64,000 nucleotides of DNA from Copromyces sp. CBS 386.78 (taxonomy: Eukaryota > Ascomycota > Sordariomycetes > Sordariales > Sordariaceae): positions 124,001 to 188,000 of the forward strand of contig MU839143.1 in NCBI GenBank assembly GCA_030685235.1. Reading direction: 5' to 3'. The position numbers and the translations under genes were made by a program. Every line of letters begins with the position of its first letter. Position 1 is the first letter of the stretch. This document shows, one piece after another, positions 1 to 11,542 of the stretch. The notes under the pieces were generated by a model. That model saw only the letters and a program-made list of their open reading frames with translations. It was not told where the DNA came from and searched no databases.

Positions 1-747
1 AATTCGGCGTAAAAAGTATAATGAGCCGTCCTAAAGAGAGGATTCTCTACTAAAATTATTTCTCCCTCCTCTAAATTTCTAATAGCGAAGTTTCTAAGGC
101 TTCTATATTTAAATAGGCGGGCTTTAATAGTATTAAAATAGTAGAAGTCCGGATCGATATCTTATAATTTAGCGAAAATTATAATAATATTACGTATTTA
201 AATTTAAAATTTAGTATTTTTATAAGTACGAAGTAAAGATTTAATTAATTCTTTAATATTTAAATTTATTTTAATATCGATAAAAATATAGTAAATAATA
301 TTTTATACTAAAATCGGGGTCGGTTTTACTCTAATAGGAATAGGATATAATAATTAATATTTTATATTAAAAATCGTAATCGGTTTCGCTCTAATAGGAA
401 TAGGATTTATATTATTAAAGAGGAAAATAGTAGGAAATAGGAAACTAAAAGATTTTACAATTTATATAGACTTAATTAGATTAAGAATAAATAAGTAAAT
501 AAATAATTTAATAAGAGTAAACTTCTTAGTATTTATAATTTAGTCTATTATAAAATAAAATAAAATAGTAGAGGGCTTTTATTTAGTTTTTTAGTATTTA
601 TAATTTAGTCTACGAAAAAAATAAGGGGCTCTTATATTTAAATAAAAGATTCAATATTATAATTTCCTTTTATTTTAATATACTTTATTCTATTAAATTA
701 TTAAATTAATAAAGGACAAAATAATTATATTAATTAATTTACTAACG

Positions 748-970
748 GGCTTCGCTATAGAAGGAATAAAAATTAAAATAAGCTTCGCTTTAATAAGAAT
801 AAAATTTAATTAATAAATAACCTTCGCTCTAATAGGAGTAAAAATAATAAATAAACTTCATATAGAGGGTTAACGAAATTTTATTCCTATTAGAACGAAG
901 TTTATTTAATAATTTTATTCCTATTAGAGCGAAGCCTATTTATTAATTTTTATTCCCTTTAAAGCGAAGG
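748..970. repeat. inverted array of a ~23-bp motif
   Basis: A motif close to CTTCGCTCTAATAGGAATAA occurs in direct orientation at about 748-771, 781-804 and 821-843, then in inverted orientation at about 878-900, 913-936 and 947-970. The two halves could fold into an imperfect hairpin. Two further direct copies lie at about 319-345 and 379-406. Copies differ mainly by transitions, as expected after RIP. The role is unknown; it may be the remains of repeats at a transposon end. Confidence 0.65.
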
Positions 971-2263
971 TTAATAAGGGTAATATAAATATTTAATATT
1001 ATTAAATTCTAAATAAAGTAGAAACGTAATATTTTAACTATATTTATACTAATTAATTATATAGCGCTTAAAGGGGCGGGAGCTGGGAATAGCCGAGGGG
1101 TCGGGGTAGGGCCCGTAAATATAGGGCTTTAATATTCTACTTAATACTTATTATCTAATAATTTATATTTGGATATTCTAATAGCCTATATAAATTTTAT
1201 TATATTATATAATTGTAAAAAGGGTACTATAGAATACAAAATATACGTAAAATTAATTTATATTAATTATACCCTAAGCTATTTTAAATTTAATTCGTAT
1301 AAATATTTAAATAATATTTGGGAATTTATTATTAGAATTAATACCTTCGTTAAAATATATCCGTTCGCCCTTATTATTATTAATAATTATTTTTCCCGTA
1401 CCTATTTCTATTTACTTAGTAAGCCGCTCGGAGTTTGGGATTATTATTTATTCGTTTACCCGTAGAAGCCGGACTTCCTTTACGTTAAAAATATTAAACT
1501 TTAATTTTAATAGCGTAATAAGGCCGAATTATAAGATATTAAGGGTATTAAATCCTAAGTTATTAGGTAGTTGGAAAGTAATATATCCTTAATGCGCCTA
1601 CTTATTCTAATATATTATATAAATATAATTTATAATATTTCTATTAGTAAATAGGTTTATATATTTATTAGCCTAATAAGTTTGTATATCGTTCTTTACT
1701 ATTTTGTAGATAGCTATAATATAAGGGTTAATAGTGGAAAGCTGGATAAATATAGTCCGGGTATTGTAGGTAGAATTCTTATTCTATTTAATATTTTAAG
1801 TAAAGGATATATTAATATATTCGAATATTATATTAATCGCCTTCTATTTATTACCGGCTATAGAATATTATACTATATTGGATTGTAAAATAGTATTAAT
1901 AAGCGCCTAATTTGTAATTTCGGGGCGAAATAACTATATTAAATATAGTATTTCGGGCCTGTAATTATTAAATTTTTTACTATAAAAGAGGATAGGAAGT
2001 AGGTTAATAATTTTATATAATATATTATAATTCCCTATAGAAATAGTTTTATTAAATACTATAAAAATATAAATAATTTATAAATAACGATATATATTAT
2101 AATAATTCGTATTTATCTTCCCCGAAGCTATTTAATACTTAGACTATATAATTGGAGAAAAAATTTCGTTGTAAATAAAATATAATTATTAATTAATATA
2201 ATCCTCCCTAACGTTAATTATCGCCCGGCGTACAAAATATTCCGTAAAATTAAATTTAAATAA

Positions 2264-3260
2264 ATGCCTATATTCGACGAATATAGTAATAAAGAAGGTT
2301 AGGATTTTAAAAGTAAACGAATCCTCTAATAAATACCGACCGTCGTAGAATTTAATCTTATTTTTCTTTATTCGGGTATTCCTCTTAAGGCCTTCGATAT
2401 TTTATATTAATAAGGGTTAAAAAATACGAAAAATTATATTAATATAATTTATAGAAATATAAAAGAATATAAGGATAGTAAAACTTTATTACTTATAATT
2501 ATAAATATAATTAGGTTTAAATTAATTGAAAATAATATAGCGAATAAAGGATATCGTTTTCTAATCGCTATAAATTAAGATAAATTAGTCGCCGAAATTA
2601 TCCTTACTAAATTTAAAAATATTAAAGAAGAATTTATTATAAAAATAATAAACGCTAACGATTTAACTTTTATTCTCTATAATAATAGGAATTTATAATA
2701 TATAAATATTAGAAATACGTAATTACTTAATTATTAGAAAATTAAAAATAATTTACTTACTCTTCTAAATAAAAATAGAAGCCAATCGGCCTTTAGTAAA
2801 GTAATATACCGCCTAATCTAGGGATAGCAATATAATATTAAAATAGTTAAAGAGTTAATTAATTTCGAATTTAATATATAAGTACTACTAAAATAGCGTA
2901 AACGGGCTATAAATATTAGGACTACCGATAAGGAAATATATAGTAAAATTCTATATAATATCCTACCGCCCAATATTAAAGTTACCGATATAGTCTACGA
3001 AATTGAAATTATTATAAATAATAACTATATTCGGGTCCTAGCTAACGAATTTAAAATTAGCTTTTAACGTTATTAATATATAATAAAAATAAAAAGGGAT
3101 ATAAAAATTAAATAAATGGGATATATATTATAGAAATTTCAACGAAATAATTAATAGTTTTAAGAGTAATATTATACGAAAATATTATACCGAAGTAAAC
3201 TAATATATTTTATACGCGCAATTATATAGAATTATTTTTAAAATAAATATTAAATAATTA
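2264..3260 (+). pseudogene. decayed transposon-type reading frame
   Basis: From an ATG at 2,264 one frame reads coherently for about 330 codons if its in-frame TAA and TAG codons are ignored. No TGA stop was seen in this frame, and the TAA/TAG codons fall where glutamine (CAA/CAG) would be expected, which is what C-to-T RIP mutation on the coding strand produces. The deduced product is rich in Ile, Asn and Lys because of RIP. It includes an ILYNILPPNI-like stretch that resembles the spacing of retrotransposon Gag proteins, but this is too weak to assign a family. No reverse transcriptase, integrase or transposase motif could be read. Confidence 0.5.
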
Positions 3261-4502
3261 TAAAATAAAGGTATTTTTTTATAGGGCGAACGAATTTATA
3301 ATAATAAATATTATAATAATAATCCGATTATAAATATCTCTTTATTTCTAAACGCTATCCTTAAATTTATAAAATTTATAATAATTATACTATTATATAT
3401 ATAGTATAGTAAATAGCGTAATTAATTTTAATATATATTCGGCTAAAATATTATAAACGGTATAGAATTATAATCGAATTTAAATTATATTAAAAATATT
3501 TTTAATAGTAGGAAGGTAAAATACGTTACCGCTACTATTAAATATTTTTATAGGGAATTTTTAAAATATTAATCGATATAATAATAATTTGAATTTAATA
3601 CGGAAGGAAGTTTAGAAATAAATTTTAAACTATATTTCAAACTAATTTATTATACTAGATAATATAGAATTTTTATTAGAAGGAAATTTAGCTTAAGGCT
3701 ATTCGAAATATAAATAAATACCGTAATTAATAAGGACCTAACGTACTAAAGGCTATTAAAATACATTAATTAAAGATTTTATACGTATATTATATTTTTA
3801 TTTATTATTATAATTAATAATAAGAAAAATAAAATATTAGTATAAATTTATCCGATATTTCCTAATTGTTTAATAAATTATATTAAAATTGAATTGGATA
3901 ATTAAATCTTTAAAATCCGTATTAGAAATAATAATTTCGTTTAGAGGTTTATTAGGTTCGTTTACTACTTTATCCGAAAGATTATAATATTCGTAATTAG
4001 AAGATTCGTTAGACGAATTATAAAAATTAGAAATTTAAAATATTCGTAAAGGGGAAGTAAAAGTAAAAATTGGCGAAGACGTTCGGTAACGAATTAGCGA
4101 AATTAGCGGAGAAAATACAATTAATAATTATATAGTAAATATATAATTTAAATAGCAATATAATATTAAATAGTAGTATAACTTAACGGTTAGAATATAA
4201 TATAGTATTAGGATATTATATAACTTAACTATATATAGTTTTAGTAATATTTTGCGTAAACCCTCCTTCGTTTATATATATTATACTTAGACCGCAGCGA
4301 GGCCGCAATCTTAGAACCTACAGGTCCAAATAGTATAATATTGTAATTAGTAGGGGTAAGGTTCATTTAGTCCCGTAAGGAATTCTAAGACTGCGATAGT
4401 CCGAGCGGAGGTGGCTGAGTGAATGAGACTATTTCTCATATATATATATATATATATCTATAGCACCCGCATCTATATCTGTTCGGTCAACTCGCAAGCA
4501 TA

Positions 4503-4837
4503 CCGTATAATCTCGCGAAATTGATTTTCGGGAAACCGCTTTTCAGGCACATATATGCCATTTTCCTGCCCGATGCCAGGCATCTGTATGCCTGCCAACT
4601 TGGGTGGGGGAGATATGTTGCCACCCCGGAGCACTGTAAATTCGAAATTATGATTTCCAGTCTATACCCTATCTTTTTCCCTTGTTAGTCTGGCTGGGAC
4701 TGGAGGGTGGGGCGCCAGATTTTACCCTCCTGTACAGAGGATACGGTTGGCACATATGCTGTAATATGTGCTTAAATCTGTACGTAAATGCGCCTAAAAA
4801 GCGGTTTCCCGGAAATCAATTTCGCGAGATTATACGG
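4503..4837. mobile_element. MITE-like element, 335 bp, ~50-bp TIRs
   Basis: The ends are near-perfect inverted repeats starting CCGTATAATCTCGCG (4,503 inward, and 4,837 inward on the other strand), matching for about 50 bp. The TIRs are flanked by TA on both sides (4,501-4,502 and 4,838-4,839), consistent with a TA target-site duplication of the Tc1/mariner type. The three clear mismatches within the TIRs are all transitions. There is no coding capacity. The interior has near-normal base composition next to heavily RIP-mutated DNA, fitting an element below the roughly 400-bp length that RIP usually needs. Confidence 0.8.
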
Positions 4838-5865
4838 TATGATATGGGTGAATTGTGAATGAAGCGTGGGATGGATGATGAATGCATGTATACATACCTA
4901 CATAGACCAGACAAGCCCTCGTGGTACCTTACCAACCTACCTACCACGCCTAACCAAGTGCCGTCTAGCTATGACGCTCGTATATATAGAGTGGGGGGTA
5001 TGAGTTCGAGTTTGAGTTTGGGAGACGAAGAAGAGACCAGATAGATCATTCCATCTTCTGCTGTTTTGTTAACGATAGCTACAAGCTATCTAAAGATGAC
5101 TAGCTTGTAGGTAGGGTAAAGCGCTTCTTGCATACACTGTGCACAAAGTCTATAGGGAATCTATCATTCAGTGCGACTCACCCACCATTCATCCGTTGAC
5201 TCCCATGTCCCTCCATTCACATGCCCCTTCCCGGCCCTCCGTCAATTTGCGATCATGACCACATTTGTCACGATCCCCAACAGTGAGTGAAGTAAAAAGA
5301 GCAGGAACCAGTCACCCATCCTTTACCACCGGGATCTAGTTAGAAAAAATGTACATAGAACCGAAGAAGACTAGACCAAAAAAAAAGATGAAAAAAAAAT
5401 AATAAAAAAATAACCGAAAGCAAAGTTGAGTTGAGGATTCTCCATCCATCCACGCACGCTCCACGACAAATAATATCTTCTTGAAACCTTCTTCTTGATA
5501 GGTAGGTAGGTAAGTACGTGGTAACGGAAGCGGTAGGAGAAAAGGAAGAAAGCCATCCATCCATTCCCCTACCTACTACCGTCCTTTACTTACTATCCTC
5601 CTTTACTTTTATTTCTTCTCCCTTGGTTTGCATCAGTAAATCAAACTGCTATAGCCCGATTGATCGCCATGCAACCTTGATCCTTTTTGTTACCCTTGCT
5701 CTTCTTCTTCATCTTCACCACCTCTTCTTCTTCTTCTTTTTTTGCCCACCTTCTTCTTATCCGCCACAAATTCTAAGCCACAAGCAACTAATCTATCAAT
5801 CCAAAGCAACAAGATCCATCCATCCATCTGCTCACTGAGATCCCCAATAGCAAGACCCCATCACA
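4838..5865. other. intergenic, no gene seen
   Basis: Ordinary-composition DNA between the MITE-like element and the 3' side of the heat-shock factor gene. It holds pyrimidine-rich (CTT)n tracts around 5,700-5,765 and A-rich tracts around 5,375-5,410, which produce several overlapping low-complexity open frames that I do not accept as genes. The right part is probably 3' untranslated sequence of the minus-strand gene. Confidence 0.5.
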
Positions 5866-6300
5866 TCACGAGCAGTTACGCGATCCCGACCCCGACTGAT
5901 GCTCTTGGTCCCCCCTCGTCGGTGAAGCCATCTGGTTGCTCGTCTGACTCTGGTTCTGATTCTGGCCCTGCTGGCCCTGGTTCGTAACCGTCATAGTAGC
6001 CAGGTTTGTAAACGGCCATCCGGGTATATTCTCCCTAAAGACGTCCGAGGGCGATGCCACCCTAGGAGGAGGCGTCTGTTGGTACTGCTGCTGCTGCTGC
6101 TGATTTTGGCGAAGAAGGGGTGGGGTGTGATGTTGAGTTTCATAATGACTATGATGATGTTGACGATGACGAGAAGAAGGAGTACCCGGAGATGTATGGC
6201 GATGTTGATGATGCTGATGATGCTGATGAGAATTCCGCAACGGAGAAGGAGACAGAACGTTCGCGTTCGACGAAGAAGAAGAGTTACGATCTCTGGGACT
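5866..6300 (-). other. in-frame open extension after the HSF stop codon
   Basis: Directly after the TAG stop of the heat-shock factor frame (6,303-6,301) the same frame stays open for 144 codons to a TGA at 5,868-5,866. The encoded stretch is rich in Gln, His, Asn, Ser and Pro (His/Gln repeats, a Q6 run, an NQ-rich tail), like the disordered part of the factor just upstream. This could be stop-codon readthrough, an extension joined through a non-canonical intron, a recent C-to-T nonsense mutation (CAG to TAG), or a chance low-complexity 3' UTR. No GTRNGT donor was found just before the stop. Confidence 0.5.
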
Positions 6301-8734
6301 CTAGCCCTTCCTCCGCCTCTTCGGATCGCGCTCGGGACTTTCCATGTCGTTCCTGATGATCTCCTCCGTCGCCGCCGGGGGGGAAGGGGTGTTGACGGGG
6401 GAGTTGGTCTCGAATATCCTTCCCGACTCGAATCCACCGCCGGGGACGGTGAGGCCACCACCCGAACCAGAAGCCGCAGCACCACCACCGTTGGCAGTAC
6501 CGGGACCAGAAGTGCCGGTGTGAGTAGGGTTAGTCAGATCGAAGCCGTCGTCGAGGTTGAAGTTAAAGTCAGCAGTGCCGTCGCCGGTTCCGTTGGGGCC
6601 AGGTAGCCCGCCGAACTCGTAGGCGGGATCGGAAAAGGCGTTGTCGTTGAGGTATTGCTCAATGTCGGTGCCGTCAAAGTAGCCGGTGGCGCCGTTAGGG
6701 TTGCCGTGCTCGTCGAGACCGGGGATGCGACCGGAGGGGCTCAAGGGACCGAGCAAGCTCGTAAGTCGATCGATCTGGCTGGCCTGTTCCTCCTGAAGCC
6801 GTTGGAGGGCGTCCAGCTCCTCGTGGGTGTAAGTGGGGAATGGTGGTGGCGGTGGCATGGAGCCAAGAGCAGGGGAAAGCGCGTTGGGTGCACTGTGGTT
6901 GGGAACAACCTGGGGAGCGGGAGCGGGAGCGGGAGCGGCAGTGGTAACGGGTACCGAGGGGATGTTGGGAATCGGCGGCATCGTCGTCGCTGGGGTAGGC
7001 GCCGCAGAGCTCGAGGCCGATGACGAACCGTTGGTCGAGGGCATGTTGTTTCCGGCCATGATGCTGAGCATTTTGTTGCGTTGGTCATTGCTCAGAGCAT
7101 TCACTTGCGTCTTGGTCGCCATATCTGGTAGGTCAACACCTCCCGAAGCGCTCACAGCATTCGTGTCTTGAATGAGCTTCATCATCCCCTCCTGAGGGTT
7201 GTTTTGTAGCTCATTCTTCATGAACGTGGATGATGGGCTGTCTCCAGGGGAGTTGTCGAAGAGCTCCGTGACAGATCCCATCTGCTGCGCCTGGTATAGG
7301 GGATGCACAGGAGCTGGAGAGTGTGTCGAGGATGGGGAAAGCGAGTGCACCTTACTGGCTACACCCTGCTGAGGGATAGGGGGCAGGAGACGCTGTTGAC
7401 GCTTCGGTGTTCCCATGGCCATATTGTTGTGGACCTGCTGGTTGACGAAGCCACCGAGGTCGACCACATTTGCCTGGGGCATCTGACTTTGGGTGTGGCC
7501 CTGACCGTTGGGAATGATGCTGGCCAAGAGATCCTGCACGCTTTGCGTCCCTCCTTGCTCCTCCAGCGACTTCCGGAATACATTGGCAAGAAAGTTGAGA
7601 ATGGCGTTAATCGAATTCTCATGACGTTCGTGCATGTTCTGAAACGTGATGGCTTGCTGGAACAGGGTCGAATGTTCAGCTCGGATCTTTTGTAGCATGG
7701 TGGAGATGGCCATCTGTTGCTGCTGTAGCCGATCTAGCTGAGACTTGACTGCTACCAGGTCCTTTTTGTGTAGCGGGCCAACCTCACTAGCAGCCGAAGA
7801 ACCACGTCCGACTTGGGCCGACGAGTAACTCTGACCGGCGTACGCGTCGTCGACAACGGCATCCTCCTCGCTATCCCCCTCACCCTCGGCCTTGGGCGTA
7901 GCTTTGTTTGGCTTGTTGCCCTTTCCTCCACTTTTGGGTTTGTTGATCAGCCACAGAAGGTTGGGATGACCGCGCCTAAAGTAGGGATTGTAGTATTCGC
8001 TTGGACTTTTGTTCTTCCTTTCAGATGCTTTCATGGAATTATCCGAGAGGCCGACTCGCTTGTGGAAGCCATACATGTTGAGCTGCCGCACAAACGAGGC
8101 ATAGTTGTTGTGTTTGAAGAGCTCCGGAATAAGGGTCTTGGCGAACTCATCTTCATCAAGGACGATGAAAGAGTCACCCTTATCAGACCAGCGAATGAGA
8201 TCGGTGTTCCTAGACTCATCCAAGAAGCTGAGCACATACAAGGTTAGTGTATCGCTTTAGTTATGGCTAAGGGTAACAAACACACCTGCTCAGTTTCTGG
8301 ACGAAAGGCGGGATCTGCTTTCTCTTGGCCTGCGCTTCCCGCTTGGCCCGCTGCGCCATCTCTTCTAGGCGCTCAATGTTGTCGTGCTCATCCATCGGAG
8401 GCACGGTATGCCCCCGGGGGTAGGCAGCATCGTCACTAAATGAGGCCCAGGTGTCGGCGGCCCCGTTGAACTGGTTGGTAGGGACAAGGGCCCGACTTGG
8501 CTGACGCCGAGCCAGGGCATTGGAAGGTGCTGGAATAGCCTGCGGATACGGTGCTTGCGTGGACATGATTCCAAACGAGTTGAGAGGGGCCGCTGGTGCT
8601 TCTGGGCCATTATTCCACCGGAACACCTGATCCGCTTGAGCGGGAGGGAACTGTTGCTGCATTTGCTGAAGAGGAAGGGGCACGATGGGCGAGGAGCCCG
8701 GGGCCGGTCTCTTTCTCGGGTTAGGAGAAGACAT
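6301..8734 (-). CDS. hsf1: HSF1-type heat-shock transcription factor
   Basis: Nuclear trimeric activator that binds heat-shock elements (nGAAn repeats) and controls chaperone genes. Two exons, 8734-8286 and 8227-6301, are split by a 58-bp intron with a CTAAC branch point and a CAG acceptor; the product is 791 residues. The start at 8,734 (MSSPNPRKR) has a better context than the upstream in-frame ATG at 8,752. The HSF DNA-binding domain spans about residues 141-247, with the hallmark NNYASFVRQLNMYGFHK recognition region; the intron splits this domain. A heptad region at about 305-370 is the trimerisation HR-A/B. A second short helical stretch lies near 615-650, followed by a Gly/Asn/Asp-rich tail and a basic KRRRK end. 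The frame stays open after the stop (see 5,866-6,300). Family assignment is firm; orthology to HSF1 rather than a paralogue is inferred. Confidence 0.92.
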
Positions 8735-10660
8735 GGCGTAAGACGGGAGCATGCGCTCGAGATGGCACGACGAAGATGGGTTTACTAGGAAAGCCACTAC
8801 GGCGCAAAGGTGCGGTAGGTGATGGGGCTACCTAACCGACTTGTCCTTGTCGATGTAGGATATTGGTATGGTATCTCGCAAGATACGGCGATAGTGTCCA
8901 AAAGGCTGTACGTATCGTGGGTATCGACAGCAGCAACACCAGACCAACAGATAGGATCGCGGGGAAGCGTATTGGGAGAGCTGCTTCGCCAGACGGAAGA
9001 GGGATAAGGGAGATTCTAGATTTGCTGGTCCTTGAGAAGCACACAGAAGGCGTTATATATTCTGCAGTGGTCTTGATATCTGGCGGGTTCAAAGGCTACT
9101 CTTTGCAAAGAATCTCTGCCTCTTTCTGGGGACGGGCGAAAGTGTAAGCGAATCTCAGCTTGCGTCTAGCAACGATCAAGAGTAGTAGTGGTGGTTGACG
9201 ACCGAAAAGGGCGCCGTGAAGGAGGAGGTTGTTTGTCGCACGTCGATTCTCTTTCAAGCGCCCGCCGGAGTGCAGGACCTGACTGGGACAATTGGCGATT
9301 GTTTCTGACAGAGCAGCAGGCGATGGACGAACGGTCTCTTGTTCCTTGTTGTCGAGGTCCTCGCCTGGAGATTGTGATGATTTGTTGGCTTTTTTTTGTC
9401 TTGTATTTTCAGGCGCTGGTTTCAATGACAACAGCCAACCTTGTCTGCTTTTTTTCTTTCTTTTTTTCTTCAGTAACCCAACACCATCAAATAAAGACTC
9501 TGTCGTCCCGCCTTATGCCCTGTCAGCCCTCTCTCTGGTTTCCAATCGCAAAGTTGCTCCCTTCTCCAGATGATTTGGTCCGTGGTTTTTCTTGCCCTCG
9601 GCGGCCAAATCCGAGGCGGGGAAGTCGTCGTGGGGGATCGGATCGCCGAGTTGGCGTTTCGAAGTGTTCGAGTAATGCAAACTGCGGATCGCGATAAGCG
9701 GGATGCTGAGTGGTGGCCGTGCCGTGAACGGGGTAGTGGATGGTCCGGAAAGCGGATCGGACGTTGGTCGAGGCGGCAGCGGTAGTCGTCGTCGTCGTCG
9801 TCGTCGGTAGTGAATGAATGGTATGTTGGTGCGACGCAAAACAGCGACAGCCGTGGTGTGTGGTACGGGAAAAGTTGATGAGGTTCGGTATTTCGAGTCT
9901 GTCCGTAATCCGTCGGGCTTTAGGACTTTGTATGACGAGAAAGATTGTGTTGGAGGATCTTCCCGTGGGCCGTTGTCTGGTTGGCCGGGGCGGCCTGCCG
10001 TTGTTAGTGATGTGGTGTCTGTCGTCTCTCTTAGGTTGAGATTGGCTAACCGCAAAGACTGCTGAGCGTGATGGCGGCAGGTGCGCTGAATGGTGTGAAT
10101 TCTGGGCGTCCTTTGTACCTTGGTACCATCTGGCACCCGGACTGCACTCAACACCAGGTGGGCGGGCTGGGTGTGAATCGATTTCTCTGATCGCTCGATC
10201 GATGGCAGCCGTTAGCGCTATCCATCCAATCACATGTCTGGGTGATAACGGAAATGCCACACCAAACGTGGGGTCTATCCGTGCCAGTTGCTCCGGCATG
10301 GTCTTGGCTGGGTCTTTGGGAGCTTCGTTTTTGGTATCGCGTCGCTTTTTTGGCGGGTCCATTTTCTCTCTGCGTGACCTTTGAGGTTCTCACCAAAAAA
10401 AAAAACAAAAAAAAAAGCTCCCCATTGTTACCATGTCCGTGAAGAACCCGACCCGACATCGACACCGACACCGCCGCCGCCGCCGCAAAGGATACCTTTA
10501 CAGTGTACCTGCCAGGGAGGCAGGCACCAGGACCTCCTCCGGCCGGGGAATTCGCTATCAAGTTCCCCGGCTGTGATGTGTGATGTATCAGAAGAGACCA
10601 GATTGGCCCAACCCATTGTTTACTATTGTCACAATGAGATGTTGAGATGACAGTATTGAT
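8735..10660. other. long upstream region of the HSF gene
   Basis: No recognisable protein is encoded here. The longest open frame (minus, 10,362-9,523, 279 codons from an ATG) is low-complexity, with a Thr run from a (GTC)n microsatellite at 9,785-9,806, and resembles no family I know. Poly-T and poly-A tracts occur at about 9,390-9,475 and 10,394-10,418. The region most likely contains the promoter and a long 5' leader of the minus-strand factor gene. Confidence 0.45.
9785..9806. repeat. (GTC)n microsatellite
   Basis: Seven tandem GTC units in the upstream region of the heat-shock factor gene. Confidence 0.8.
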
Positions 10661-11542
10661 ATTGGACTAAAGATACCTACCTTATCCGATCTGATAACTC
10701 CACTCTCAGTTCATCTCATATCCATCAATGACAATTGTCAAAGCAACTGCCCGGTCGTAGTTCATGCCAATGACCCGGAGGTGCAGCATAATGAATGACT
10801 TAGGTGTGGGTTCTTTCTTTGGCCATGTAGCTAGCTCACTTGGACGAGCTCAGCTGGGAAGCTCTAGCAAAGCCTTGAACTGCAGAGCTACCTACAATGC
10901 ATCGAGCTTTGAGTCTTTGAAAGCGAGGTAGCCGTACAAAGTCGCAAGTAACATATGGAAGCCCAGCCACCCAATCTGAAAAAACAAGTTGTCAGAGTTG
11001 TCAAGGACCCTATCGTCAGGTCTTGGCATTCGGATTTTCCCCATGGAACTGTTCCACGAGCATCTACAGGATGCTTTCCTCATCGGGACAATATGGGTCC
11101 CAATGTCGTTTCCGTCTTTTCCGTTTCCTCCGTCTTCTCTTGAGATCTTTGGGATGGAGTTGAGAGGTCCCAACAGGTATGGACAAGGTGTCTTGAAGAC
11201 GTTGAGATATCGGGCATGTAATTGTTAGTGCGTGTTAGTGCATCTCAACTGCTAACCAAAACCGCACTAGCTCAATCCTCAAAAAAGTCACTCGACGGGC
11301 CTTTGGACGGCACGACGGTGGCAACTGGAAGGTTAAGCTTATCTTTCATGGGAAGGTTAGAGACCTTCCGGAGTGAATACCGTCAAGTGTGAGTGGTCAA
11401 AGTCTTTGAGGGCGTTAAGGGTATCAATTGGGTTACTCTACAGATTCATCATACTGTCCTTGAGCTACCAGTAGAACTGAAATATGGGATATGACATAAC
11501 CAACAAAGACATCAAGGACGGGGCAACTCATACGGTAGATCA
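10661..11542. other. intergenic with a possible orphan exon
   Basis: Mostly 3'-flanking DNA of the minus-strand CWC27 gene. On the minus strand a CTGAC branch point, T-run and CAG acceptor at about 10,978-10,995 precede a 26-codon frame ending in TAG at 10,892, encoding one hydrophobic helix (GWLGFHMLLATLYGYLAF). I could not find a convincing donor or first exon, so it is not listed as a gene. Confidence 0.35.

Larger units (their letters stand above)
1..4480. repeat. RIP-mutated repeat block
   Basis: This is a very AT-rich stretch in which CpA and TpG are almost absent and TpA is very frequent, while CpG and CpC survive. That is the pattern left by repeat-induced point mutation in ascomycetes. 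No intact gene is present; the short AT-rich open frames here (for example around 1,169-1,465 and 1,682-1,888) are chance frames. The block starts at or before the left edge and fades into ordinary sequence between about 4,385 and 4,480, ending in a (TA)n run at about 4,441-4,457. It was presumably a transposon or other duplicated sequence; the family cannot be named. Confidence 0.9.
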